Shown here one piece after another: positions 30,403-39,421 of a stretch of 64,000 nt of DNA (within the stretch, counting starts at the first letter, position 1; each line of letters starts with the position of its first letter). The stretch is from Ichthyosporea sp. XGB-2017a. Lineage: Eukaryota; Opisthokonta; Ichthyosporea. The stretch lies in NCBI GenBank assembly GCA_002811675.1, contig PDIM01010337.1:125989-189988 (forward strand), in the 5' to 3' direction. The notes below the pieces were generated by a model. That model did no database searches, was not told the origin of the DNA, and saw only the letters and a list, made by a program, of their open reading frames with translations. The position numbers and the translations under genes are program-made.

Positions 30403-30843
30403 CTACAATAACTCGAAGAAATTCTGGTTCACCCAACTTGCCTTTTTTGGGGTTTTCATTGCAAAAGGGGATCCTCGGTACCTTATTTTAGTTCTTTTCA
30501 GTTTAAAACCAAATATATAAGAGGCATCAATTAAATTCAGGTACAGCTTTGAATTCAATGACTTAAGTGCGTTTATTACTGAAGAGCATGAACAGTCTTC
30601 TGATTGCAGTTTGAAATATCGGCGTGCATAAGGACGATGCTCTATGCTCAGTAGATGATTTCGTCGGTTCTTTGTTAAATTTTGGAATACCACTTTCCCA
30701 TTAAACTCCGAAAACGGAATAAAACTCCGAAAAACGGAAGGGAATTGTGAGGTGAGATGTGTTTTTAACAGATTGTTGTCGGAAGCTTTATCATAGATTA
30801 TGTAGACCGAATTTCCATTATTTTTAAGTTCACGATCGGTCAT
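30403..30843 (-). CDS. hypothetical ORF, 146 residues
   Basis: An ATG-initiated frame (MTDRELKNNGNSVYIIYD...) of 146 codons in a region otherwise lacking genes. It is basic, with mixed composition and no low-complexity runs. I recognise no domain. It lies directly upstream of CFAP20 on the same strand and overlies the far side of the CFAP20 promoter. It could be a lineage-specific gene or chance. Confidence 0.3.
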   Translation of the reverse strand: MTDRELKNNGNSVYIIYDKASDNNLLKTHLTSQFPSVFRSFIPFSEFNGKVVFQNLTKNRRNHLLSIEHRPYARRYFKLQSEDCSCSSVINALKSLNSKLYLNLIDASYIFGFKLKRTKIRYRGSPFAMKTPKKASWVNQNFFELL

Positions 30844-32744
30844 TGCTAGAATGCTACATTGCTATATGCTAATTAGGTCATGATTAAATATCGTTCTGAT
30901 GATAGATTGCTATGTTCCATATAAAAAATGGGAGTCCTTGGTCCTTTGTCTTAAATTTGTGTAAAGGATATTTGCTGGAGACACTTGGCGTACAATCTTT
31001 TTCGGGGCTATAACAATTTGACATTGTTGTGAACATCATCCACTTACCTTTGGAATGCATATATGGGATAAGGCCATGCTTGCAGTAGAGTCACAGTCTT
31101 GGAAAGTTGCAGCACACAAGTTGGTATAGAGTATAATCATTGGATACGAACCGGTGTACAGGTTGTACAGGTTCCTGTATTTTCACAAGGTTCACTTATT
31201 AGCACTTGAAGTCCAATAGACATATTCTTGTCGTGTATCCGTAATTCTATTTCCACATTCACCAGTAAATCTTTAACATTATTTCCACTATGCCGAAGAT
31301 CTACTTTGCTGATATCACTAACCAATGACTAAAATGAAACAAAAACTCACGGATAGAGTATGCCCGAAGTAGTAAGAAACAAGCAGAACTTCTCGCATTC
31401 AGTTATAGCACATCTATTTATATTTACTCAAAGGAAATGGGATAGAGTAGAATATGGAGACTGTTACAATACCCCAAATATTGCTATATTCAGAATAATA
31501 TTTTTCAAACGAATGTTACAAACCTTATTAAGTTAAGTTAACTGTGGTTGAGAGTCACACAGAGCAGAGCGTGATGCATGCGATCCAACAAGGATATTTG
31601 GACAACCTGTTCCTCTCCTGCAATACTGTTGGTGGTCCTGATTGATACACTTTTGATGGGTCAAATACAGTACAAGAATAACAGATATTTCAGCAGGAAT
31701 ACAGAGATCTTTGGTAGCGCAACATTGTAATTCAGAACTTGCCCTATCAAACCAAACACTAAGTCTAAGCCGAACTTCTGACGAACAACCACCACATGAC
31801 TCGAACCAAAATTATGTCTATAACGTTTAAAATTACTTTCAGAACACCTCCGTCGCTCTTTTATCAGCCTCTTATATAAGATGTGTTTTGAGGTCTGTTT
31901 TGATATCTTTTGCTGTTGCTTTGTTTTTGTTGAGGCATGCTGCTGTTCCTTTTGTTTATTGTACTGTGAAGCGTTTCTCTCTCGAAAAAATTATAAAAGG
32001 TACGATACTCAGCTTTTGATACTTACCAAGGGTACTTACTAAGGGTACTCCCCCGTTAAATATTGGAAACATTTTGACTTCACTTCTCTTGCAAAAGACC
32101 TTGCACTGATAAAATTTTGAGAGAAGTCGGCTTTTCTTTAGTCTGAATGGGGCAACTTGCGCAAGATACAAAAGATAAAAGGCGTTGGCTTTTGATTATG
32201 TTCCCCGAAGTTCACCAAAGCCGTGAAAGAATAGAGAAGACCTCGGATATAGTTCTTCTATACAAGGTTTTAAACTATTGGTTAATTGCCATCTACGCGC
32301 CATTGAGAAGATAAAGTTTGTAAGCCAATTAAGAGAATGAAAATTCCTCCATTCACTCTGAACAATAAAAGCAATTACGCGCAACGCTACGCATTCTACG
32401 AAGACTTTAGTGATAGGCAATACGTGCTCTTGCTCTTAGCTGCATCCATTGATAACATATTGCAACAAACAAGTGTAGCAAGCACAGTATACAACGCTGT
32501 TCAAAACTAGAAGTCCCAATACCAACTCCTTACAACAAAGAGAGCAAAGTTCCTTGAATGAAAAACCAAAAACCGAAACGACAAGTACAAAAGGCAGCTC
32601 TAGGTGAGTTATCAGAAGCAGCACAATTTGTCAAAATGAAAAAAAGAAAAAAGAAAAGTTTCACACGGTTTTCTGGTAGTAAATGTATAGGAAAGAGTGA
32701 TTTTCTATAGTTAATGTATTGGACCAGGCGAGGCCCCAAAAGGG
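30844..32744. other. gene-poor interval
   Basis: Apart from the possible Cys-rich exons, only short frames without recognisable domains occur here (for example 31956-32171, 32196-32420 and 32530-32763 on the - strand). No repeats or RNA genes were recognised. Confidence 0.35.
31137..31799 (-). CDS. possible Cys-rich exons of an unrecognised gene
   Basis: Two open stretches on the - strand look exon-like but I could not join them. The downstream one, 31328-31137, follows a good acceptor (pyrimidine tract then TTTTAG) and encodes 63 residues ending with CENTGTCTTCTPVRIQ and a stop. The upstream one, 31799-31533, has no ATG. It encodes 88 residues with ten cysteines (SCGGCSSEVRLRLSVWF..., ...CCATKDLC..., ...CRRGTGCPN). 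The cysteine spacing suggests an extracellular protein. No convincing donor links the two frames, so this may be a decayed gene or chance. Confidence 0.25.
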
Positions 32745-32752
32745 TATAAAAG
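32745..32752 (+). promoter_or_regulatory. TATA box of the eL41 gene
   Basis: TATAAAAG set in a locally GC-rich stretch (agggTATAAAAGggcccgcc). About 25-35 bp further on lies a pyrimidine-rich start region. The 5' UTR intron donor follows at 32835. Confidence 0.6.
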
Positions 32753-32834
32753 GGCCCGCCCAACCCCGCTAGTACTCCCCAGATTTTTTTTTCTTCCTCT
32801 GAATTTGCTTTTATAATTTTGTTGGTATTGTCAG

Positions 32835-33521
32835 GTAGGTTTAGTTCATTGTTTTGTGATTTTTGTGGTGTTGGTACAGACTGTGTGTTTGGAAATACGG
32901 GTGTTTTAGCGGCAGAGGTGAAGGGGTTGACAAAAGATGCTTTTGGTAGATCTCAAGATTTACATTTAGATTTCACTAGATTTAGATTTAGTTTCTTTTT
33001 TTTTTAAAAAAAGGAAAGAAGCTTAGTAGTTCTTTTTGGGGCTTATGCATGTATGGATGTTTGATTGATTGCTTTCACTTCTATCATGCGATGCTTAGTT
33101 GTCGTGGGGTATGGATGGGTATCGAGAACATCTATTCACAAGATAGTTTTCTGGATTAAAATTTAATTTAATTTTAGAAATTATAATTTAAAAGAGAAAG
33201 GGCAAAGACAGTTTTAGTTCCATCAATGCTTCATTTATCATCCTGATGATATCCTTTAGCTTAGCGATGTTTTGCTTGGGCACAATCCATCGTTAAAGGG
33301 GTACTTGTTTGTAGTGGCATTGGAACGTGAGGGAACTTTTTATTAAATTGTCGTTTCAGTTGTTGGTTGAGAACTTCTGAAATTTATTTCAAATGTACAT
33401 TTATAACGCCTTTACGCATTTTGTTCCACACATGAATGTCTTGCCTTGAGCTGTATTGTTCACTTTTGTCTAAAGAGCGTGATTTCTAACTTCATAATGT
33501 ATTTTCTATTTTTGTGTGCAG
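32835..33521 (+). other. RPL41: 5' UTR intron of the eL41 gene
   Basis: GTAGGT donor and TTTTGTGTGCAG acceptor immediately before the ATG context. At 687 bp it is much longer than the coding-region introns in this window (81-233 bp). I looked for a box C/D or H/ACA guide RNA inside and found none convincing. Confidence 0.6.
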
Positions 33522-33522
33522 A

Positions 33523-33600
33523 ATGAGAGCTAAGTGGAAGAAGAAGAGAGTAAGACGTCTGAAACGTAAGAGAAGAAAGATGAGACAGAGATCCAAGTAA
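33523..33600 (+). CDS. RPL41: 60S ribosomal protein eL41
   Basis: A 25-codon gene, one of the shortest eukaryotic protein genes. The product starts MRAKWKKKRVRRLKRKRR and ends KMRQRSK, differing from the human 25-mer at two positions. It binds rRNA at the ribosomal subunit interface. The ATG follows a TTTTTGTGTGCAG|A acceptor by a single base, so the coding region lies in exon 2. Exon 1 is non-coding, ending at a TCAG|GTAGGT donor at 32834/32835, which makes a 687 bp 5' UTR intron (32835-33521). The TATA box is at 32745 and AATAAA is at 33784-33789. The identification is certain; the intron is inferred from the splice motifs. Confidence 0.96.
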   Translation: MRAKWKKKRVRRLKRKRRKMRQRSK

Positions 33601-34204
33601 ACGCATAGCAGGTTAACCTAACTTAAAGTGTGCGTTGGATTTCACATCTTTTCAGTACTTCTCTGAACTAGGACTAGATTTTAAGGGCGTCGGGATGAAG
33701 GGCTGCACCCAGGTTTTATTGTAGTTTGTTTTTCTTTTGGGAACCAAGGATATGATGACCTTGCTAGCTGGTTTTTGTTCTGGAATAAATGGAAACGTTT
33801 AAATGCTCTTAAAAAGGTGTTGCCTCTCTTCTTTGTTAAGCATGTTTTTGACATTTATTTAGAATTCTTTGGTTAAGTTAGTTTCTTTTTTTATAAATGT
33901 TTTCTATTTTTTTTTTCTATTTTTTCCCTTTTGGCTATGTCCTGTGTTTACCGAGAGGAGAGTGGAGTATTGCAAAAGAGAAACACAGAACGAGAGTGGC
34001 TAAGGGACTTTTTTTCCCCCAAGTAAAGTGAAGTAATGAAGGAGGAATTAAGGGTGCCAATAAATTATGCCTTAGAGTATTGATAAGAAAAGTAAATGGC
34101 CTTTGAGCCTAGGAAGCTAGGCATCTGCAATGAATACAATTATACACACATAAAGACCATACATTATAAGTTTGACCCGCAACTCTTTAAAGATGACGCT
34201 TAAC
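33601..34204. other. convergent spacer, eL41 and RAB5
   Basis: 604 bp with the eL41 3' UTR and polyadenylation signal (33784-33789), a T-rich middle, and the RAB5 3' UTR. No gene was seen. Confidence 0.4.
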
Positions 34205-34959
34205 TTAGCAGCAACCACCCTTCTTCCTTTGCCCTTCTTCACCATCTGCTCGCACAAGCTCCACCTTGCCTCCCTGCCCTCTATTAGCAGCCGAGGAAGC
34301 ACCGGCTTCATTCTTAGGGAGTTTCTTAGCAATGGCCAAAAATATTTCATTTACATTAAATGCAGTTTTAGCGGATGTTTCCATAAATAGCAGTCCGTTA
34401 TCTTCAGCATATGATCGCGCTTCTTCGGTTTCAATCATTCGCTTGTTGCTCAAATCTTTTTTGTTACCTGCAAGTGCGATAACAATGTTAGGTGAAGCTT
34501 GTCTTTGAAGTTCTTTGACCCAGGTCTTTGCTCTATTAAATGTATCGTTATTTGTTACATCATACACAACTATGGCAGCCTGAGCACCTCTATAATACAT
34601 TGGCGCTAGACTGTGATATCTTTCCTGTCCTGCCGTATCCCAAATTTCAAACTTCACAGTAGTATCATCTAAACATACAGTTTGTGTCAAAAAGGCTGCA
34701 CCAATTGTACTCTCCTGATATTCATGAAACTGTCCCTTAACGAATCTCAAAACAAGACTAGATTTACCAACCGCTGATTCACCTATATGCAATGCAATAA
34801 ACCAAAACTCAACTGCATTAATAAACGATTTCTCTACATAACATGTAAAATTCATCTTCTACTTCAGAACGTTAACTTACCCAAAAGCACTAGCTTGAAC
34901 TGGCACACTTTGCCCCCAGGAGCAGCAGCTCTTGGCGAATTTCTAGCTCCCGCAGACAT
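34205..34959 (-). CDS. RAB5: Rab5 small GTPase (two exons)
   Basis: Early-endosome Rab GTPase. Exons 34881-34959 and 34205-34782 flank a 98 bp intron that splits the G1 loop ([13 protein letters not shown]). The result is 218 residues (human RAB5A 215). G motifs: GESAVGKSS (P-loop), the switch I region with [16 protein letters not shown] (switch II), GNKKDL, and ETSAKT. The Rab5-specific switch and interswitch sequence [20 protein letters not shown] is preserved. The C-terminus KKGGCC provides the double-cysteine geranylgeranylation site. The open frame read without splicing would begin with unrelated residues. It is divergent from the glutamate 5-kinase gene. Confidence 0.97.
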
Positions 34960-35817
34960 TACGATAAAAACAAAAAACAATCACAACAATGAACGGATTA
35001 TATATGATTCAAAACAATCAAAAAAATAAAAAACCCTCTTTTTCTAATACAACGAAGGGTACGATTTGTGACAAGAAGCAATTTCCGTAAATCAAACCCT
35101 TTACAATGACATAAAAATCAGGGATCCCTTTTGACAAATCCAAAACAAACTCTAATGACACAAAAAACAATCAACAATCCAAACAAACCAACAAAAATTA
35201 AAACTTGACACCGGCTGCTGCTGCCTGCAAAGAAAAAAAAAATTACAACCTCCTTGACACGTCCCAATTTTTCCCCCCCGTTTTTCGGTTTGAAGCATTA
35301 ATTATTGAAAAAGTTTTTTTTCCTTTTTACTTTTTTTTTTCATCATGAGTCGAGTCGCTGTAGCCTTGTTAGCCACAAAAATGAAAATGAAATGATCATT
35401 AATTACCAATATATAGCGCAGCAATAATTTAAGTTGCTCCTCATCACGTTCGAGACTCTTCTTCTCTATTGGACCCTCCATATATTATATTAATGAGGAC
35501 TAGTAGTCTATATATAGATTTGTGAATTGTCGCATTAGTAGATAAAAAATTACTCTTATAAGGGTCTATTTAAAAAATCGATGATGTCAATGAGAAGGGA
35601 AGAAAATGAAAAATTGTACAAGCTGTGCCGTTTCTTGTCCTTCTTATTCGGTTTCGGTTGTTTGGTGGGTTTATTAGAAACAAGAAAATTTGGAAATTTG
35701 GAAATCGGTGTGCTATTAGCCCACTGTAACTGCTTTGAAGATTTCGTAGTTGTATAAGCGGCTCTTGGTGAATTTGTTTCGAGATTGGCTTTCTGAGGGT
35801 GGGGTATAGTTTCAAAG
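34960..35817. other. divergent promoter region, RAB5 and glutamate 5-kinase
   Basis: 858 bp AT-rich spacer with A/T homopolymers. It holds short open frames on the - strand (35556-35930) that overlap the kinase gene and look accidental. No gene was identified. Confidence 0.4.
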
Positions 35818-36930
35818 ATGTTCAATGCACGAGAACAAGCGAAGTGCCTTAGTTCGCCTATGCGAGTAGTTGTAAAGATTGGAAGTTCCAGTGTGGTTGA
35901 TGCTGGAACAAAACAAGTTGCTTTGTCCACTATTACAATGCTAGTGGAGACTGTTTGTTCACTTATTGATGCTGGTCATCAAGTAGTTTTGGTGTCTAGC
36001 GGGGCTGTGGGAATTGGAACGCTAAAAATGGCACTAGAGCCTGGAAATAGATGCGAGGTCACTCGTCGTGCTCTGGCTTCTGTGGGACAAGGAAGGCTGA
36101 TGCGAGTCTATGATGACCTATTCTCATATTATAACAAAAGTATAGCTCAGCTTCTGTTTACACGAAGCGATTTACAAGCAAGTGATCGGTACAAGCGCTT
36201 ACAAAGAACGGTGAACAAAATGCTTGAGCTGGGGGTAATTCCAATCATCAATGAAAATGACCCTATATCCGATCCCGATACCCAGTTCCAAGACAATGAC
36301 CAGATATCAGCTTTGCTTTCTGCTGTAGTTGACGCGGACTGGCTTTTCCTACTGACTGATGTTGATGCCCTATACACGGCAAATCCAAACTCTAATCCAA
36401 ATGCAAAGCCTATCCATGTTGTAGAAGACATCGCCCTTTTAGACAGTGCCATTTCGATTTCTGGAACAATTTCATCTTGGGGAACGGGGGGGATGCAAAC
36501 CAAAGTGAATGCCGCTCGTTTAGCGACTTCCGCGGGCTGCAAAACGGTGATTACTTCGTCTTATTGTCCTCATGACATCATTCGCATTCTGAATGGGGCA
36601 GAGAAAGGTACCGTATTTTTGCCATCAAGTAAACCAGTGAGTGATCATGAGCGATGGATATTAAATTGCTTAGCACCCAAAGGAATTCTTCAGATTAATG
36701 GGACCTTTGAAGGAGGAAATTTGAATCTCAGCCATTTGGAGAGCGTGACAGGATGTTTTAAGGAGGGCTGTTCTGTACGTATTGTAAATTCAAATGGCAA
36801 AGAAATCGCTAGGGGTCTGAGTATACTTTCGTCTGCAGAGCTTCAATCAAAATTGAGCAATGAAATGTTAACAAAGGGAGAAAAAATGGAAATTCGTGTC
36901 ATTGAAGACGAAAATTTAGCGTCCTTCTGA
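35818..36930 (+). CDS. PRO1: glutamate 5-kinase with C-terminal PUA domain
   Basis: First enzyme of proline synthesis (L-glutamate + ATP to glutamyl 5-phosphate), cytosolic. 370 residues, intronless. The amino-acid-kinase domain starts RVVVKIGSSSVVDAG and carries LVSSGAVGIG, the substrate-binding region NENDPISDPD...DNDQISALLS, LLTDVDALYT and the GTGGMQTKVNAA loop. A PUA domain follows (about 280-360; KGCSVRIV-like EGCSVRIVNSNGKEIARGL). Animals and plants carry this activity fused to glutamyl-phosphate reductase (P5CS); here the kinase stops before any dehydrogenase domain, as in fungi and bacteria. Eukaryotic base composition matches the neighbours, so recent transfer is not indicated. Confidence 0.94.
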   Translation: MFNAREQAKCLSSPMRVVVKIGSSSVVDAGTKQVALSTITMLVETVCSLIDAGHQVVLVSSGAVGIGTLKMALEPGNRCEVTRRALASVGQGRLMRVYDDLFSYYNKSIAQLLFTRSDLQASDRYKRLQRTVNKMLELGVIPIINENDPISDPDTQFQDNDQISALLSAVVDADWLFLLTDVDALYTANPNSNPNAKPIHVVEDIALLDSAISISGTISSWGTGGMQTKVNAARLATSAGCKTVITSSYCPHDIIRILNGAEKGTVFLPSSKPVSDHERWILNCLAPKGILQINGTFEGGNLNLSHLESVTGCFKEGCSVRIVNSNGKEIARGLSILSSAELQSKLSNEMLTKGEKMEIRVIEDENLASF

Positions 36931-37039
36931 AAATAAAATTTACAACAATGAAATTAAACTAAATCAGAAACCTTTATATAAAAAGGTATTTTAGTCACCG
37001 CATTCATGCATCAACTAAATCAATGAACAGGACAATGAA

Positions 37040-37660
37040 CAGGATGCAATGACAATGGTTGCTAAGTTTGGTCTACCTCACCTGTTTGTACTGTACAGAT
37101 ACTTTCAATCCAGATTGCGAATTGGTTAAGGCAGCACTTATTGATGACCAATTTCCTGCCGACCCATCAAAGCACTAATAGGTACCGTGGAATATTAACA
37201 GCAAGGTCTTCCTCACTCTCATAACCCTTCCAATATTGATTCATATGCATGGGCCGAAATCCCAGATCCAAAAGAAGAACCCGAACTGTTCAAGTTGGTC
37301 ACACGATTGTTGATTCATCATTGTGATGAATATGGTATAGATAAAAACACAAATCGTTGTAAAAAGGGTTTCCCAAAAGAATATAATAATGACGAAACCC
37401 GTTATCACGCTAATCCTTTTAAGAAGTCTCCCATTTATAGGAGAAGAGATCCTGAAAATTGATGTTTCAGTTTTAGTGTAAACCGCTACAACCACGAAAC
37501 TGAGGGAGTGGAAACGATTACATACACAAATGCAGATGTTGCTGAATATAATCCACAACTGCTATTAATGTTTCACATACATTGCACAGTGGTTATCAGC
37601 GGATGGGTGATTAAATATCTTTATAAATACATGTTTAAAGGTCCCGATTTAATGCAAGGT
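37040..37660 (+). pseudogene. decayed Helitron Rep (Helitron-like N domain) fragment
   Basis: Broken reading frames resemble the N-terminal/Rep region of Helitron Rep-helicases. DAMTMVAKFGLPHLF appears at 37043, then, after a frameshift, TFNPDCELVKAALIDDQFP. Later come YAWAEIPDPKEEPELFKLVT and NRCKKGFPKEY, then a stop inside YRRRDPEN*. After that are AEYNPQLLLMFHIH and IKYLYKYMFKG, the segment that carries the paired tyrosines in active elements. The helicase part and the HUH-rich middle are missing. At least one frameshift and several stops make it non-functional. Confidence 0.75.
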
Positions 37661-38407
37661 CAAACATATTGCAATACTTCACATTCAAATTTGATTTTGT
37701 TCATTTAGTTTGAAGAATGCTTCATGCAGTTATTTGTGTATCCTTTTGGCCTATTTCCTTGATAAAATGTTGTTGAAAAATAGGGTTAAATATTGCATGT
37801 ACTACCGGAAAAAGAAATTGCACGTGACCAAAAGTTCCTAGTTCCTTGACGTAAGGTCGCGGGGTTCCAGCCTCCATCACTATGTAGCTAGGGTCTAGCT
37901 GAGGGAAGTATGCAAAACAATGATATATACAAGTCAATGGCGCCAAAAAATTAAAAATTTCGCCTCGCGAAAACTTGCAAACTCGAGAAAGTGAGAGAAA
38001 TTCATAATTTATAAATTATACAATATATATATTCGTCGTCGTCGCCGCATGGGTCCACCCTAACCCTCCGTTATTATATTACCCTTTATCATCACTCATG
38101 ACACTCTCAGCTGTCCCCAGCCCCTCCCCTATAAATCCCCCGCTAATTCCCATCCACACTACCCCTTCCTTTTCTCGCTCCCCCCGGCCACCCCTGCACG
38201 ATGCTGCATTCGATTCGTCGCGATCGCGCCATTAATTTTGTTTTTCGCCTGATTTTTAGTACAAAATTTCTTTTTATTTTCGGCCAGTTTGTATTTTCAA
38301 GCCTTTTCTTTTTTTGTTGTTAGATTATATTTCTCTATCTTTGATCTAGTGTCGGCCGTTATATGTTAGCAAAAGTGGGAGAGGATATATAATCTATTGC
38401 GCTCATC
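37661..38407. other. spacer and promoter before the orphan tail-anchored protein gene
   Basis: About 750 bp. It includes a (TCG)n-like short run near 38034, a C-rich segment with TATAAAT at 38130-38136, and a T-rich leader. No gene was recognised. Confidence 0.4.
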
Positions 38408-39223
38408 ATGACGAGCTTAAAATCCTTGTTTCGAATGCTTGATTTTACAAGCATTAATCAAATATTGAAAAGTGGAAATGGCAGAAACTTGATTCTGTCA
38501 AAATCTTGTGAGAATTCTCCAGAGGCTTTGATTGCGCTTTATAACTTGCGTGCAAACGTAATTCCTGGGCATGTTAAAAGAAAGTATGTGTATAGCAAGA
38601 AAGGAGGGGATGTAAAAAGTATAGTCAAAGCGTTTGGGCGTAAGTTGGAAGGGGGGTTGGGAACTGTTGCTTCTGTGGGGCTTACAGCTGTGTGTGTTCT
38701 TTCTCCGAAATACGTTGTTCATGCTTACTATTCCCCAGAAAGTAATGAGATCGAATTCGACATTTCGGAGAATCGGGGCATTAGCGCTATTAGAGGAAAT
38801 AATAAGGAAATGGGCGGGGTGATATTGTCCGTTCACGGGGTACCTAATAGAGGAAAGAGCCTGGAGTTCTTTAGCCTGGCGCGAAAGGCAGTAGTTAGCA
38901 AGGGGCATGAGTTGATTCCTATTCGAAGAACCAGTTTAGTAGCTTCCAAAGCCATAAGTGAAATTGCGGACTCACCACAGAGGGTGTCTGAAGTCCCTAA
39001 CATTGCTGAACAGGAGTGTGCCAAACTAGCGGAGGTGAAGCAAATTGCCGAAGAACCACTTGATACAGAAGAGCCGCAGCAAGAGGAAGATTGTGCTCCA
39101 CATGAAAAGGTTGAAGATCGCTCCACATTTACGGAGAAGTGTGTCAAGTTAACTATGCTCATTGTAGTATATGACGTTCTAATCCTCACAACATATTACA
39201 CTTGTCAGATGGTTTTTGCGTGA
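38408..39223 (+). CDS. orphan protein with C-terminal membrane anchor
   Basis: 271 residues in one exon, starting at ATG 38408. I recognise no family. Residues 1-170 look globular (YVVHAYYSPESNEIEFDISE; GGVILSVHGVPNRGKSLEFF). A Glu/Pro/Ser-rich acidic linker follows (about 185-235). The last about 25 residues (LTMLIVVYDVLILTTYY) are hydrophobic with a short polar end, the layout of a tail-anchored membrane protein. There is no N-terminal signal peptide. It is convergent with NOP58 (198 bp between stops). Codon use resembles its neighbours, so it is probably a real, lineage-restricted gene. Confidence 0.7.
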   Translation: MTSLKSLFRMLDFTSINQILKSGNGRNLILSKSCENSPEALIALYNLRANVIPGHVKRKYVYSKKGGDVKSIVKAFGRKLEGGLGTVASVGLTAVCVLSPKYVVHAYYSPESNEIEFDISENRGISAIRGNNKEMGGVILSVHGVPNRGKSLEFFSLARKAVVSKGHELIPIRRTSLVASKAISEIADSPQRVSEVPNIAEQECAKLAEVKQIAEEPLDTEEPQQEEDCAPHEKVEDRSTFTEKCVKLTMLIVVYDVLILTTYYTCQMVFA

Positions 39224-39421
39224 AGGAGCAAAAGAAAGCTCTTAAGCATGTATAATATTTAAAGTCAATAGCCCAAAATAGCTAACGAAGTTATATTGTA
39301 AATAGAAATAAAGAATACGAAATGAAAACACGGGACAGTCATTGAACATAAAAAAAAACCATAATCAATGTGGCTTTTATTTAAATATCTTTCAAACAAA
39401 TTATACAAATACAAGAAGCAG

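Noticed and set aside
33241-33380. Possible box C/D snoRNA in the eL41 5' UTR intron (TGATGAT ... CTGA)
   Set aside because: The C box has a wrong first base, spacing is about 130 nt, and no terminal stem was found.
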